Of a stretch of DNA of 64,000 nucleotides, positions 30,022-46,449 are shown in pieces. Each line of letters begins with the position of its first letter. Positions within the stretch are counted from its first letter, which is position 1. Below the pieces are notes generated by a model. The model saw nothing but the letters and a program-made list of their open reading frames with translations, ran no database searches and had not been told where the DNA came from. The position numbers and the translations under genes are program-made. Origin of the DNA: Gallionella sp. (GTDB lineage Bacteria; Pseudomonadota; Gammaproteobacteria; Burkholderiales; Gallionellaceae). The stretch covers positions 350,175 to 414,174 of the forward strand of contig JAQVVH010000002.1 of assembly GCA_028699065.1 (NCBI GenBank). Reading direction: 5' to 3'.

Positions 30022-31562
30022 ACCTTCACCTTCGCCAGATTCTCGGCAATGGCCTTGTTCAGCTTTGCCTCTTCCAGCAACTGCGCTTCGAATTCGGCCT
30101 TGAGTTGGGCGAAGCGCTCGGCAAAGTTAAAGTCGTCCTCTTCGTCCGGCAGGCCAACATAGCGGCCCGGCGTGAGCACGTAGTCCAGTTCTGCCACCCG
30201 CGAGAGCGGCACCGATGCACAGAAACCTTTCACGTCTTCATACGCTGCCTCGCCTGTGCGCCAGGCTTGGTACGTGGCAGTAATCTGCTGGATGTTCTCA
30301 TGCGAGAGTTCTTTGGTGCGGCGGTTGATGAGGTGGCCGAGGTTGCGTGCGTCGATGAACAGGATTTCGCCCTTGCGCCGGTGGCCATTGGTTCTCGCTC
30401 TATTCATGAACCACAGCGCCGCCGGTATCTGGGTATTGAGAAACAGCTTGGCGGGCAGGTTGACGATGCAGTCGATGAGGTTGCCATCGGCGATGAGCGC
30501 TTTGCGGATGTCGCCTTCGCCGCTGGTCTTGCTGGTGAGCGCGCCTTTAGCGAGCACCACGCCTGCTCTTCCATTGGGGGCGAGGTGGTAGATGAAGTGT
30601 TGCAGCCAAGCGAAGTTGGCATTGCCCGCTGGCGGCGCGCCGTATTTCCAGCGTCCATCGTTGCGCAGCAGTTCACCACTCCAGTCACTGACGTTGAACG
30701 GCGGGTTGGCGATGATGTAATCGGCCTTGAGGTCTTTGTGCGCATCGTTGAGGAAAGAGCCTTCGTTGTTCCACTTTACCTGCGAGGCGTCGATGCCGCG
30801 GATAGCGAGGTTCATCTTGGCTAGCCGCCAAGTTGTCTGGTTGCTTTCCTGACCGTAGATGGAGATGTCGTTGACCTTGCCCTGATGCTCGCTGACGAAT
30901 TTTTCCGATTGCACAAACATGCCGCCCGAGCCGCAGCAGGGGTCGAACACGCGGCCTTTGTAGGGCTCCAGCATGGCGACTAGCAATTCGACAATGCTGC
31001 GCGGCGTGTAGAACTGCCCGCCTTGCTTGCCTTCGGCCAGCGCAAATTCGCCGAGGAAGTATTCGAACACATGGCCCAGCACGTCGGCGCTGCGTGCCTT
31101 GGCATCGCCCAGCGCGATGTTGCCCACCAGATCGATCAAGCCGCCAAGGCTAGCGGGGTCGAGGTTTTGCCGCGCGAACACCTTGGGCAGCACGCCCTTG
31201 AGGATGGGGTTTTCTTTTTCGATGGCATCCATCGCCGCATCGACATGGCTGCCGATGTCGGGTAACTTGGCTTTCGCCAGCAAGAACGACCAGCGCGCCT
31301 CGGGCGGCACGAAGAAGATGTTCTCAGCTTTGTATTCGTCCTTGTCTTCGGGATCAGCTCCGGCCATTTCGCCTTCGCCTTTTTGCAGCGTGGTGTACAT
31401 CTCCTCGAATGAGTCGGAGATGTATTTCAGGAAGATCAGCCCGAGGACCACGTGTTTGTATTCTGCGGCGTCGATGTTCTTGCGCAGCTTATCGGCGGCC
31501 TTCCAGAGTTGTTTTTCTAGCGGTTCTTCTTTGACAATTTTTTCCTGAGACTTTTTAGCCAT
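30018..31562 (-). CDS. hsdM: type I DNA N6-adenine methyltransferase HsdM
   Basis: Modification subunit, 514 residues from ATG 31562. An N-terminal helical domain ([32 protein letters not shown], in parts) is followed by SAM motif [11 protein letters not shown] at 207-216 and catalytic NPPF at 286-289. A GTG at 31619 would add 19 residues. The MAKKSQEK start is preferred because it matches the usual Lys-rich family N-terminus, but neither has a strong ribosome site. It is the first gene of the hsdM-hsdS-OLD-hsdR operon. Confidence 0.94.
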   Translation of the reverse strand: MAKKSQEKIVKEEPLEKQLWKAADKLRKNIDAAEYKHVVLGLIFLKYISDSFEEMYTTLQKGEGEMAGADPEDKDEYKAENIFFVPPEARWSFLLAKAKLPDIGSHVDAAMDAIEKENPILKGVLPKVFARQNLDPASLGGLIDLVGNIALGDAKARSADVLGHVFEYFLGEFALAEGKQGGQFYTPRSIVELLVAMLEPYKGRVFDPCCGSGGMFVQSEKFVSEHQGKVNDISIYGQESNQTTWRLAKMNLAIRGIDASQVKWNNEGSFLNDAHKDLKADYIIANPPFNVSDWSGELLRNDGRWKYGAPPAGNANFAWLQHFIYHLAPNGRAGVVLAKGALTSKTSGEGDIRKALIADGNLIDCIVNLPAKLFLNTQIPAALWFMNRARTNGHRRKGEILFIDARNLGHLINRRTKELSHENIQQITATYQAWRTGEAAYEDVKGFCASVPLSRVAELDYVLTPGRYVGLPDEEDDFNFAERFAQLKAEFEAQLLEEAKLNKAIAENLAKVKV

Positions 31563-31709
31563 AGTTTTTATGTATAAATCGGTTTTAGAGACGGGCACTT
31601 CAACATACCCCAAGCTCACCAGACGAGCTTTGCAGGAGCAGGATAATAAACCTTTGGAAGGTCAACAATCGAATTCCGGGAGTAGAAATTTTTTCTAAAA
31701 CTAAAAGCC

Positions 31710-31738
31710 TATATATTTCAGTCTATGCATATTGCATA
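31710..31738 (-). promoter_or_regulatory. putative hsd operon promoter with overlapping dyad
   Basis: Reading leftward, TATATA (31710-31715) could be a -10. The dyad TATGCA-TAT-TGCATA (31724-31738) covers the place where a -35 would sit. The whole 31620-31820 gap is A+T-rich and holds no gene; it separates hsdM from the divergent HPP gene. Function is inferred from position only. Confidence 0.3.
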
Positions 31739-31820
31739 TCACATACCCTGCTACAAGAAAGGTTGAGTCCTGCCCCGCCGCGTCTTAACATGCGTGCAAT
31801 CTTGCCAGAGGCCAAAAGCC

Positions 31821-32519
31821 ATGAACGATTTCTTCAGACGTTTCCGTCCCCAGGTCAGCCCCGTTTCGCTGGCTGAAAAAGTGCGCAGCGGCATCGCGGG
31901 CGGAGTGGCAATTCTGGTGCTGGGGCTGGTGTTGCATGCACTGCCGCAAGGCCCTTACCAGATCGTGATGCTGGGTTCGATCGCCGCGTCGGCGGTGCTT
32001 TTGTTTGCGGTTCCGCACAGTCCGCTCGCGCAACCCTGGAATCTGGTTGGCGGGCATCTGATTTCCTCTCTTCCCGGCTGGTGGTTTGGCGTGTGGATTC
32101 ACGATCCCGTGCTGGCAGGCGCTGCCGCCGTGGGCATGGCCATTTTCCTGATGTATTACATGCATTGCCTGCATCCGCCGGGGGCAGCTACCGCGTTGAC
32201 ACTGGTGCTGGCGAGTCAGCAGTTTCATCCGATGGGTGAACTGTGGGCGCTGTATATCGTTGCGGCCAATGCGCTGACTTTTCTGGTTCTCGGTCTGGTG
32301 ATCAATAATCTGCTGCCGGAACGGCGCTATCCGATGCAAGCTGCCGCAGCCGCTGCACCGCCAAAACCCGGGCCGTTTATTACGCTCGAACATGCCGATT
32401 TTGAATGGGCGCTTTCCCGGATGGATAGCACGATCGACGTAAGCGAACAGGATCTGACCGTCATTTATCAGCACGCGCTGCAACACGCGCAAACGCGAAC
32501 CGAGAAGCAAAAGAACTAG
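31821..32519 (+). CDS. HPP-family integral membrane protein
   Basis: 232 residues. The HPP signature sits in YMHCLHPPGAATALT, with four to five hydrophobic helices between about 22 and 165. A cytosolic-looking tail (170-232) includes Pro/Ala linker and an acidic helix. Some HPP proteins of cyanobacteria and plastids transport nitrite; whether this one does is unknown. ATG 31821 follows an AGAGG site nine bases upstream; an upstream start at 31794 has none. It diverges from hsdM and precedes acnA by 86 bases. Confidence 0.8.
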   Translation: MNDFFRRFRPQVSPVSLAEKVRSGIAGGVAILVLGLVLHALPQGPYQIVMLGSIAASAVLLFAVPHSPLAQPWNLVGGHLISSLPGWWFGVWIHDPVLAGAAAVGMAIFLMYYMHCLHPPGAATALTLVLASQQFHPMGELWALYIVAANALTFLVLGLVINNLLPERRYPMQAAAAAAPPKPGPFITLEHADFEWALSRMDSTIDVSEQDLTVIYQHALQHAQTRTEKQKN

Positions 32520-32561
32520 ATTCACCCGCATTTTCAGGCACGAAAGGGCTCCGGCTTACCT

Positions 32562-32567
32562 TATAAT
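32562..32567 (+). promoter_or_regulatory. -10 box of a probable acnA promoter
   Basis: Perfect TATAAT 38 bases before the acnA start in the 86-base gap after the HPP gene. No good -35 hexamer is seen at 16-18 bases upstream, so an activator may be needed or the match is chance. Confidence 0.35.
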
Positions 32568-32605
32568 CGCGGCTATCTTTTCACGGCCATCCCGGAGCTC
32601 GTCCC

Positions 32606-35296
<2,691 letters not shown>

Positions 35297-35304
35297 GGAA
35301 CATC

Positions 35305-36699
35305 ATGAGCCACCGCACCGAACGCGATTCCTTTGGCACGATCGAGGTGCCCGCAGAGCGACTTTGGGGGGCGCAGACGCAGCGCTCGATTCAGTTCTTC
35401 CATATCTCGATCGAACAAATGCCGCGCGAACTCGTGCGGGCGCTGGCCTCGGTCAAGCGCGCCGCGGCACGGGTGAACCAGGATCTTGGACTGCTCGATG
35501 CCACTAAAGCCAAAGCTATCGTGCAGGCGGCGGATGAAGTACTCGCGGGTCAGCATGATGCGGAATTCGTGCTGTCGGTCTGGCAGACCGGTTCCGGCAC
35601 GCAGAGCAATATGAACATGAACGAAGTGCTGGCGAACCGTGCGTCGGAACTGCTCGGCGGCGAGCGCGGCATGGCACGCAAGGTTCACCCCAACGACGAG
35701 GTAAATCTGGGCCAGTCGTCGAACGACATTTTCCCGACCGCAATGCATGTGGCTGCCGCCGAAGCTGTCAGCCGTCAACTGCTGCCCGCTCTGCGTGAAC
35801 TGCGCGCCACACTGGCGCAGAAATCCCGCGAGTTTGCAGGGATCGTGAAAATTGGCCGGACGCATTTACAGGACGCGACGCCGCTGACGCTGGAACAGGA
35901 ATTCTCCGGCTACGTTGCCCAGCTCGATCACGCCGAGGCCGCGATAACGGCGACGCTGGGGCCGTTGCACCGGCTGGCCGTCGGGGGCACGGCGGTCGGC
36001 ACGGGGCTGAATACGCATGCCGCTTTTGGCGAACGCGTGGCCGCAGAACTCGACCAGGCGCTGGGTCTGCCGTTCGAAAGCGCTGCCAACAAATTCGCCG
36101 CGCTGGCCAGCAATGATGAATTGGTCGCGGCACATGGCGCACTCAAGACCCTCGCGGCAGCGCTGATGAAAATCGCCAATGATGTTCGCTGGCTGGCGTC
36201 CGGCCCGCGCTCGGGACTGGGCGAGATCAGCATTCCGGAAAACGAACCGGGCAGTTCGATTATGCCGGGCAAGGTCAATCCGACCCAGAGCGAAGCGCTG
36301 ACCATGCTGTGCTGCCAGGTTTTCGGCAACGATGTGGCAATCAACTTTGGTGGCGCTTCGGGCAACTTCGAGCTGAATGTCTTCCGCCCCATGATCGCGC
36401 ACAATTTCCTGCAAAGCGTGCGGCTGCTGGCCGACGGGATGGCGAGTTTCGAGGCACACTGCGCGCGCGGAATTCAGGCCAACACCGCCCGGATTGCCGA
36501 GCAGATGCAGCGCTCGCTGATGCTGGTCACGGCGCTTACGCCGCATATTGGTTACGACCGCGCCGCCGAAATCGCGAAGCGCGCACACCATGATGGCAGC
36601 ACACTGAAGGAAGCGGCGCAGGTGCTGGGTTATGTCTCCGGGGAAGATTTCGACCGCTGGGTGGTTGCCGCCGACATGGTGCACCCGCGCGGAGAATAA
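35305..36699 (+). CDS. fumC: class II fumarate hydratase FumC
   Basis: Oxygen-stable, iron-free fumarase, 464 residues. The signature [13 protein letters not shown] is at 316-328, the catalytic-base loop contains Ser317/Ser318, and His187 lies in [10 protein letters not shown]. The N-terminal [25 protein letters not shown] block (in parts) is typical. Its stop is directly adjacent to the converging CDF gene with no intergenic base. Confidence 0.95.
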   Translation: MSHRTERDSFGTIEVPAERLWGAQTQRSIQFFHISIEQMPRELVRALASVKRAAARVNQDLGLLDATKAKAIVQAADEVLAGQHDAEFVLSVWQTGSGTQSNMNMNEVLANRASELLGGERGMARKVHPNDEVNLGQSSNDIFPTAMHVAAAEAVSRQLLPALRELRATLAQKSREFAGIVKIGRTHLQDATPLTLEQEFSGYVAQLDHAEAAITATLGPLHRLAVGGTAVGTGLNTHAAFGERVAAELDQALGLPFESAANKFAALASNDELVAAHGALKTLAAALMKIANDVRWLASGPRSGLGEISIPENEPGSSIMPGKVNPTQSEALTMLCCQVFGNDVAINFGGASGNFELNVFRPMIAHNFLQSVRLLADGMASFEAHCARGIQANTARIAEQMQRSLMLVTALTPHIGYDRAAEIAKRAHHDGSTLKEAAQVLGYVSGEDFDRWVVAADMVHPRGE

Positions 36700-37617
36700 C
36701 TAGCGGTGAAGACGGTCGAGGCCCTCGTCCGAAAGCGACAAGGGGTCTTCCAGCGGTTCCAGATGTGTGGTGACATGGGCTTGCGGCACAGCAAGCCGGA
36801 TATCGTGTTCGATGCGTTCCAACCAGTCGTGCCCCTGCTGCACGCTCCATTCACCCGGCACCATGACATGCAGCGTCACGAAGGCGCGCATGCCGGCCTG
36901 ACGGGTACGCAACGCGTGGAAATCCAGTCCCTGGGCACGATACTTTTCCAGCACGGCTTCAATCGCATGGCATTGTTCGTCCGGAAGCGAAGCATCCATC
37001 AAGCCGGCGGCCGAACGACGCAACAAGTGCCAGCCCGTCCAGACGATATTCGCCGCCACCAGCAACGCAATCACCGGATCCAGCCACAGCCAGCCGCCAA
37101 GCCAGACCAGCACCACCCCGAAAATTACACCCACCGAAGTCCAGACATCCGTGAGCAAATGATGGGCATCGGCTTCCAGCGTAATCGAATGATGCGCGCG
37201 ACCGACTTTCATCAGGGTTCGAGCGGTAAGTAAATTGATGATCGACGCCACGACCGAGACGGCCAAACCCACACCGACCGATTCCAGCGCTTGCGGATGC
37301 AGCAGACGATCAACCGCGGCATAGGCAATGCTCAGCGCCGCGAGGAGAATCAGGAATCCTTCGAATGCACTTGAAAAATATTCCGCCTTGCCATGACCGT
37401 ACGCATGTTTTTCGTCGGCGGGTTCGGCCGCCAGTGAAAGCATGGCCAGCGCCATCAGCGCGCCCGCCAGGTTGACGAAGGATTCCATCGCATCGGATAG
37501 CAGGCCGACGGACCCGGTCAGCCACCAGGCAATCCCCTTGAGCAGAATGGTGGCGACGGCTGCCGCAATCGACAGCCAAGCATAACGCTTTAGCGTAGCG
37601 GCTTGAACGTGACTCAT
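36700..37617 (-). CDS. cation diffusion facilitator family metal exporter
   Basis: CDF transporter of 305 residues with six membrane helices. The metal-site motifs are SDAMES near 41-46 (helix II) and HLLTD near 152-156 (helix V). A cytosolic ferredoxin-like C-terminal domain (about 210-295) has His-rich THLEPLEDP. Zinc, iron or manganese could be the substrate; the DxxxS/HxxxD site alone does not decide. It overlaps def by four bases. Confidence 0.85.
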   Translation of the reverse strand: MSHVQAATLKRYAWLSIAAAVATILLKGIAWWLTGSVGLLSDAMESFVNLAGALMALAMLSLAAEPADEKHAYGHGKAEYFSSAFEGFLILLAALSIAYAAVDRLLHPQALESVGVGLAVSVVASIINLLTARTLMKVGRAHHSITLEADAHHLLTDVWTSVGVIFGVVLVWLGGWLWLDPVIALLVAANIVWTGWHLLRRSAAGLMDASLPDEQCHAIEAVLEKYRAQGLDFHALRTRQAGMRAFVTLHVMVPGEWSVQQGHDWLERIEHDIRLAVPQAHVTTHLEPLEDPLSLSDEGLDRLHR

Positions 37618-38147
37618 TCTTCCGGCACTTCGCGTTCCGGAAACAACTCGGAGGTAAAGCCGAATTTGCGCATGTCGCGCATGCGCATCGGATACAGAAT
37701 GCCGTCGAGATGATCACACTCGTGTTGCACTACGCGGGCGTGGAATCCACCGACCGTGCGCGCAATCAGCGCCCCGGTTTCGTCACGGCCCGTATAGCTG
37801 ATCTGACTGAAGCGCGGTACACATCCGCGCAAGCCGGGCAGACTCAGGCAGCCTTCCCAGCCTTCTTCGATCACGTCTCCCACGGGCGTGATCTGCGGGT
37901 TGATGAGCACGGTTTCGGGCACTTCGCCCGCATCGGGATAACGCGCGTTGTGCTTAAAACCAAAGATCACCACACGCAGCGGAACACCGATCTGGGGCGC
38001 CGCCAGGCCTGCACCGTTCGTGGCTCGCATGGTGTCGCGCATATCTTCCAGCAACCGCCGCAAGGCCTCGGTACCGAAATCGCTCACCGGCTCGGCAAGC
38101 TGTTGCAAACGTGGGTCGCCCATGCGCAAAACGTTCCGCACCGTCAT
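37614..38147 (-). CDS. def: peptide deformylase
   Basis: Metalloenzyme removing the formyl group from nascent proteins, 177 residues. The three signature blocks are present: [18 protein letters not shown] and QHECDHLDG (the zinc/iron ligands are the Cys and the two His). It is not next to fmt as in many genomes but sits behind the phosphorylase gene with a three-base gap; a second def elsewhere is likely. Confidence 0.93.
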   Translation of the reverse strand: MTVRNVLRMGDPRLQQLAEPVSDFGTEALRRLLEDMRDTMRATNGAGLAAPQIGVPLRVVIFGFKHNARYPDAGEVPETVLINPQITPVGDVIEEGWEGCLSLPGLRGCVPRFSQISYTGRDETGALIARTVGGFHARVVQHECDHLDGILYPMRMRDMRKFGFTSELFPEREVPEE

Positions 38148-38150
38148 TTC

Positions 38151-38906
38151 TTAGCGCTCCTCTTCCACAGGGCAGACCACCAGATGCTCAAGAATATTCC
38201 GCACTTTTTGCATGGCTGTGTTGGCCGTTTCCTTCAGGCGTTCCATATTGATGCCGTGGCGGCTGTCACCGCGACCGGCCGCGTAATTTGCGACCACCGC
38301 GATGGCGGCATAGTTGAGATCCAGCTCCATCGCCAGTGCGGTTTCCGGCATGCCGGTCATTCCGACCATGTCCGCACCATCGCTGGCATAGCGGTTGACT
38401 TCGGCAATGCTGTCCAGCCGCGGCCCCTGGGTCGCCGCGTACACGCCACCATTCAGACAGGGCTCGTCCGCTTGGCGCGCACTTTGCAGGATACGGCGGC
38501 GCAGCCTGGGGCAGTACGGCATGGTGAAATCGATATTGCGATAGGGTTTGTCGATGGCATCAAAAAAGGTGGCGTCGCGGCCGTGGGTGTAATCCATGAC
38601 CTGATCGGGCAAAACAATAGTGCCCGGCGTCAGATCGGGACGAATGCTGCCGACGGTGGCAATCGACACCACATCGCGCACACCCTGTTCGCGCAAGGCC
38701 CAGAGATTGGCGCGGTAATTTACAAGATGCGGCGGGATGGTGTAGCCGTAACCGTGGCGCGCCAGAAAAATAACTTCCTGCTGGTTCAGCTTTCCGAAAA
38801 TGAAGGCGCCGGAGGGTTCGCCATAGGGCGTGCGCATCACCTGCCGGTGGGTAATTTCCAGATTGACCAACTGGGTTAAGCCTCGTCCGCCGATAATCGC
38901 CAACAT
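38151..38906 (-). CDS. S-methyl-5'-thioinosine/thioadenosine-type phosphorylase
   Basis: Trimeric purine nucleoside phosphorylase-fold enzyme, 251 residues, releasing purine base and methylthioribose-1-phosphate. Visible are MLAIIGGRGL at the start, ATVGSI, and the substrate loop GADMVGMTGMPETALAMEL. At the base-recognition spot it reads ANYAAG (Asn) where MTAP enzymes have an Asp-containing NYDxW-like stretch. This suggests a 6-oxopurine such as methylthioinosine, as in Pseudomonas MTIP. ATG 38906 has AAGGAG upstream; the longer frame is antisense to other sequence. It pairs with the adjacent purine phosphoribosyltransferase as a salvage module. Confidence 0.82.
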   Translation of the reverse strand: MLAIIGGRGLTQLVNLEITHRQVMRTPYGEPSGAFIFGKLNQQEVIFLARHGYGYTIPPHLVNYRANLWALREQGVRDVVSIATVGSIRPDLTPGTIVLPDQVMDYTHGRDATFFDAIDKPYRNIDFTMPYCPRLRRRILQSARQADEPCLNGGVYAATQGPRLDSIAEVNRYASDGADMVGMTGMPETALAMELDLNYAAIAVVANYAAGRGDSRHGINMERLKETANTAMQKVRNILEHLVVCPVEEER

Positions 38907-38907
38907 G

Positions 38908-39456
38908 TTATTGCTCCTTGAGTGCGTAAATCGCCGGCAGGTTGCGCCAGACGCCGCGAATATCCATGCCATACCCGAAGACAAACCGGTCCGGAAGTTC
39001 CAGTCCCACAAAGTCGGCCTGAACGGGCTTGATTCTACCCGTCTGTTTCTCGGCAAACACTGCGCTGTAAACCCGGGCCGCGCCCAGGGCCAGCAGCCTG
39101 TCCCGGATCGCTTGCAAGGTTTCTCCCGCATCGAGAATATCGTCCACGACCAGCACGCTCCGGCCTTGCAAGCTGCTCGCCTCCGGGAGGGACTTCCAGC
39201 TTAATGCACCGCCCTGCTCTGCCGCACCGTAGCGCGACACATGCAGGTAATCGAGCGCCAGCGGAAAAGTCAGCAAGGGCAGCAGTTGCCCGCAAAATAC
39301 CGAAGCACCGGTCATCACGGGCAACACCAGCGGAAACTGCCCAGCCAGATTTGAATTGATCCGTTGTGCCAAATCCCGCAGGGCAGACTGCACGGCTTGC
39401 GCGCTCACAATCTGCTCGGCATCGGCCAGCAATTGTTCGGCTTCGCGGGTATCCAA
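38908..39456 (-). CDS. hypoxanthine-guanine phosphoribosyltransferase-like protein
   Basis: Type I phosphoribosyltransferase, 182 residues, with the PRPP-binding loop VLVVDDILDAGETL and a Hpt-like C-terminus PDRFVFGYGMDIRGVWRNLP. It probably salvages hypoxanthine or guanine with PRPP. The start is TTG at 39454-39456, two bases after the galU stop; no ATG in the first 45 codons would keep the fold. Its place directly before the methylthionucleoside phosphorylase suggests the two recycle the purine base. Confidence 0.85.
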   Translation of the reverse strand: MDTREAEQLLADAEQIVSAQAVQSALRDLAQRINSNLAGQFPLVLPVMTGASVFCGQLLPLLTFPLALDYLHVSRYGAAEQGGALSWKSLPEASSLQGRSVLVVDDILDAGETLQAIRDRLLALGAARVYSAVFAEKQTGRIKPVQADFVGLELPDRFVFGYGMDIRGVWRNLPAIYALKEQ

Positions 39457-39458
39457 GA

Positions 39459-43521
<4,063 letters not shown>

Positions 43522-43575
43522 TTGCCAGACCGATCATGTATTGAAAATATGCGACGGGCCGATTATCGCAAGGGC

Positions 43576-44625
43576 TCAGGCCAAGGGCAATTCGCCATTT
43601 CGTTTGCCTATCAGATTTACCTCGGCCAGGGCTTTCAAAAACACGGGGTGTTCATGCAAATGCGCCAGATCTTCGGGATGCGGACGACCGCGCATCTGCG
43701 CCAGCCGCGCCTTGCTGGCCGCCGGCATTTCATATTCCAATCCGGCCAGCAGCGCATCTGCAGAATCCGGCTTGTTGCAGACCAGCACCATGTCACAACC
43801 TGCCGCCAGCGCGGCGTGGGCACGTTCAACAATGCCGCCCGCAACGGTCGCGCCTTCCATGGAAAGATCGTCACTAAAGATCACGCCTTCGAATCCCATC
43901 TGGCCGCGCAAAATTTGTTGCAACCAGACCGGCGAAAATCCGGCCGGGCGCGAATCTACCTTGGGATAAATCACATGCGCGGGCATCACGGCACTCAAGC
44001 CGTAATCCACCATTTGCTGAAAAGGGATGAGATCGCAAAGCTCAATATCCACAAATGCGCGCTCATCGACCGGAATGGCAAGATGCGAATCGGCCCGGAC
44101 GTAACCGTGTCCCGGAAAATGTTTGCCCACGCTGTGCATTCCGCCCTGCTTCAAACCCAGCAACAACTCATGCGCCAGCTCTGCGATGGCCTGCGGCTCG
44201 CTGTGAAAAGCCCGGTCGCCGATCACGCTGCTCTGGCCATAATCAACATCCAGCACCGGCGTAAAACTGAAATCCACCCCGCAGGCGCGCAACTCAGCAG
44301 CCAGCACATAGCCCGTCTGCCGCGCGAGATGCCGCGCCCGCTGCGGCTGCTCGTCCCAAAGGATGCCGAGTTCGCGCATGGGCGGAATCCGCGTAAATCC
44401 CTCACGGAAACGCTGCACGCGACCGCCTTCGTGATCCACCGCAATCAGCAGCGGTGGCGTACGCACCGCGCGAATCGCTGCCGTCAACTCGCACAACTGC
44501 GAGGGCGACTCGTAATTTCTGGCAAACAGAATGACACCGCCCACCCGCGGATGACGCAAACGCGCCTCGTCTTCCGGCGTCAATCGCGTCCCCAACACAT
44601 CCAGCATCACCGGCCCAAGACCCAT
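43576..44625 (-). CDS. nagZ: beta-N-acetylhexosaminidase NagZ
   Basis: Cytosolic glycoside hydrolase family 3 enzyme of peptidoglycan recycling, 349 residues. The flexible-loop motif KHFPGHG with DSHLAIP supplies the His/Asp acid-base dyad, and the nucleophile block [11 protein letters not shown] is present. ATG 44625 shares one base with the acpS stop and has GGAGAGG upstream; a GTG three bases earlier is also possible. It is the last gene of the rpoE-led chain. Confidence 0.94.
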   Translation of the reverse strand: MGLGPVMLDVLGTRLTPEDEARLRHPRVGGVILFARNYESPSQLCELTAAIRAVRTPPLLIAVDHEGGRVQRFREGFTRIPPMRELGILWDEQPQRARHLARQTGYVLAAELRACGVDFSFTPVLDVDYGQSSVIGDRAFHSEPQAIAELAHELLLGLKQGGMHSVGKHFPGHGYVRADSHLAIPVDERAFVDIELCDLIPFQQMVDYGLSAVMPAHVIYPKVDSRPAGFSPVWLQQILRGQMGFEGVIFSDDLSMEGATVAGGIVERAHAALAAGCDMVLVCNKPDSADALLAGLEYEMPAASKARLAQMRGRPHPEDLAHLHEHPVFLKALAEVNLIGKRNGELPLA

Positions 44626-45008
44626 CACGCCTCTCCTTCCAGAATAACGAATGCCAGTGCAGCCTCATGCTCGTCACTGACACTCAAATGATGGCAACAA
44701 ACACCGCGGCCCCTTAAAAACTCTGACAATCCAGCATCGAAAGTAAATCTGGGTTTACCCAAAACGTCATGCGTTACTGCCATAGCAGACAAAACCACGG
44801 GAGGACGCAAGCCAGAACCACAGGCCTTGGCAAATGCCTCTTTGGCCGCAAAACGTTTGGCAAGAAAACGGGCCGGAAAAAGTGCCTGCTGGTAGTCGTC
44901 CCATTCCGCCGGGGCAAGCAGCCGCCGGGCAAATTTCTCGCCGTGACGCTGCAGCGCCAATTCGATGCGCGCAACATTGACGAGGTCGGTACCGATACCC
45001 AGAATCAT
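44625..45008 (-). CDS. acpS: holo-[acyl-carrier-protein] synthase AcpS
   Basis: Transfers 4'-phosphopantetheine from CoA to ACP; 127 residues. N-terminal [12 protein letters not shown] (metal Asp) and the second metal motif [12 protein letters not shown] are clear. It overlaps pdxJ by four bases, the usual pdxJ-acpS pairing. Confidence 0.95.
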   Translation of the reverse strand: MILGIGTDLVNVARIELALQRHGEKFARRLLAPAEWDDYQQALFPARFLAKRFAAKEAFAKACGSGLRPPVVLSAMAVTHDVLGKPRFTFDAGLSEFLRGRGVCCHHLSVSDEHEAALAFVILEGEA

Positions 45009-45721
45009 GCGCTGACCAGCAGGGCTTTCATTCTGCGGACGGCCGCATCAAGACCGATAAACACCGATTCGGCGATGATGGCGTGGCCGATATTGAGTTC
45101 GGCGAGATGCGGAATTGCGACCACCGGCTGCACGTTGTGATAGTGCAATCCGTGTCCGGCATTGACCTGCAAGCCCAGCACATGGGCATGGGCAGTGGCA
45201 ATGCGCAACCGCTCCAGCTCGTGCGCGCGCGCGGGGACGCTATCCGCATCCGCATATTTTCCGGTGTGCAATTCGATCACGGGGGCGCCGATGCGGCGTG
45301 CGGCGTCGATCTGTTTTTCTTCCGGGTCGATGAACAGTGAAACGCGGATGCCTGCCTCGGTGCAACGTTCGGTGGCCGCTTTCACGCTGTCAAAATAACG
45401 CACGACATCGAGCCCGCCCTCAGTGGTCAGTTCTTCGCGACGCTCGGGAACGAGGCAAATGTCATGCGGCTGCAGGCGCACAGCGTTGCTGATCATTTCG
45501 TCGGTGACGGCACATTCGAGATTCATCCGGGTTTGCAGCATGCCGCGCAGAATATCGACGTCGGCGTCCTGGATATGGCGGCGGTCTTCGCGCAGGTGCA
45601 GGGTAATGGCATCGGCCCCCGCTTCCTCACAAATGAGTGCTGCGCGCACAAGATTGGGATAGCGTGCGCCGCGTGCCTGGCGCAGGGTCGCGACATGGTC
45701 GATGTTGAGTCCGAGCTTCAT
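45005..45721 (-). CDS. pdxJ: pyridoxine 5'-phosphate synthase PdxJ
   Basis: Condenses 1-deoxyxylulose-5-phosphate with 3-amino-2-oxopropyl phosphate to form pyridoxine phosphate; 238 residues, TIM barrel. [15 protein letters not shown] at the N-terminus and HLREDRRHI with catalytic His/Arg are diagnostic; [11 protein letters not shown] is present near the end. It overlaps recO by four bases. Confidence 0.96.
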   Translation of the reverse strand: MKLGLNIDHVATLRQARGARYPNLVRAALICEEAGADAITLHLREDRRHIQDADVDILRGMLQTRMNLECAVTDEMISNAVRLQPHDICLVPERREELTTEGGLDVVRYFDSVKAATERCTEAGIRVSLFIDPEEKQIDAARRIGAPVIELHTGKYADADSVPARAHELERLRIATAHAHVLGLQVNAGHGLHYHNVQPVVAIPHLAELNIGHAIIAESVFIGLDAAVRRMKALLVSA

Positions 45722-46449
45722 AGTTTTTGCAGGTCCTTGATAAGTTCGCGCGTGTGCAACGATTTCCCGTTCAAATAATGGTTCAGCAACATGCGCATCA
45801 GTTGTTTTCCTTGCTGTGCGGTCACGGGGTCGGCGTAGTCGTCGGCGGCCATTTCCAGCAGTGTTTTGCCCGATACGGGAAAGCCCGGATGACGATCGCC
45901 GGTTTCCGGTTCCGCGCCGCGCCCGATGACATAACGATAGCAGACTTCCGGCTGAATCGCCCCCCCACCCCCAGCTTCGCGAGCCAGTTCCAGACCGTAG
46001 CCCAGGGCTTGCAGCAGCCGTTTTTCGAAGCGGCGCAGGGTCGCCGCATGATCACGCTCGTGCGCCAGTCTGTGCAGTGCGTCGGTGTAGTCGTCAAATA
46101 ATTGTTCGTGCGGATCTTCGCGCGCCAGCAGGTTCATCAGCAATTCGTTGAGATAAAAACCGCACATCAGCGCACGTCCCTGCAGATACGGCTGTCCGCC
46201 CTGCCACTCGGCGCCGTGCAGCGTGCGAACTTCCCCTTTGCCGAACCAGGACAGACGCAAGGGCTGGAATCCCATAAGCAAACCGCGCAAGGCAGAACGC
46301 GGACGGCGGGCACCGCGCGCCATGATGGCGATCCGTCCGTGATGGCGACTGAAGACCTCGAGAATCAGGCTGGATTCGCTGTAGGGATAGTTGTGCAGCA
46401 CAAAGGCGGGTTCATCCTGCTGCCTGTTTTGCCGGCCGGCCAGCGTCAT
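45718..46449 (-). CDS. recO: DNA repair protein RecO
   Basis: RecF-pathway annealing/RecA-loading protein, 243 residues. An N-terminal OB fold ([24 protein letters not shown], in parts) is followed by a helical C-terminal domain. The usual C-terminal zinc cysteines are not evident, which is common in proteobacterial RecO. It overlaps era by four bases. Confidence 0.9.
   Translation of the reverse strand: MTLAGRQNRQQDEPAFVLHNYPYSESSLILEVFSRHHGRIAIMARGARRPRSALRGLLMGFQPLRLSWFGKGEVRTLHGAEWQGGQPYLQGRALMCGFYLNELLMNLLAREDPHEQLFDDYTDALHRLAHERDHAATLRRFEKRLLQALGYGLELAREAGGGGAIQPEVCYRYVIGRGAEPETGDRHPGFPVSGKTLLEMAADDYADPVTAQQGKQLMRMLLNHYLNGKSLHTRELIKDLQKL

Noticed and set aside
31563-31619. GTG-initiated N-terminal extension of HsdM
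   Set aside because: Adds 19 residues not expected in the family; ATG 31562 gives the normal Lys-rich start. Not fully excluded, since neither start has a strong ribosome site.
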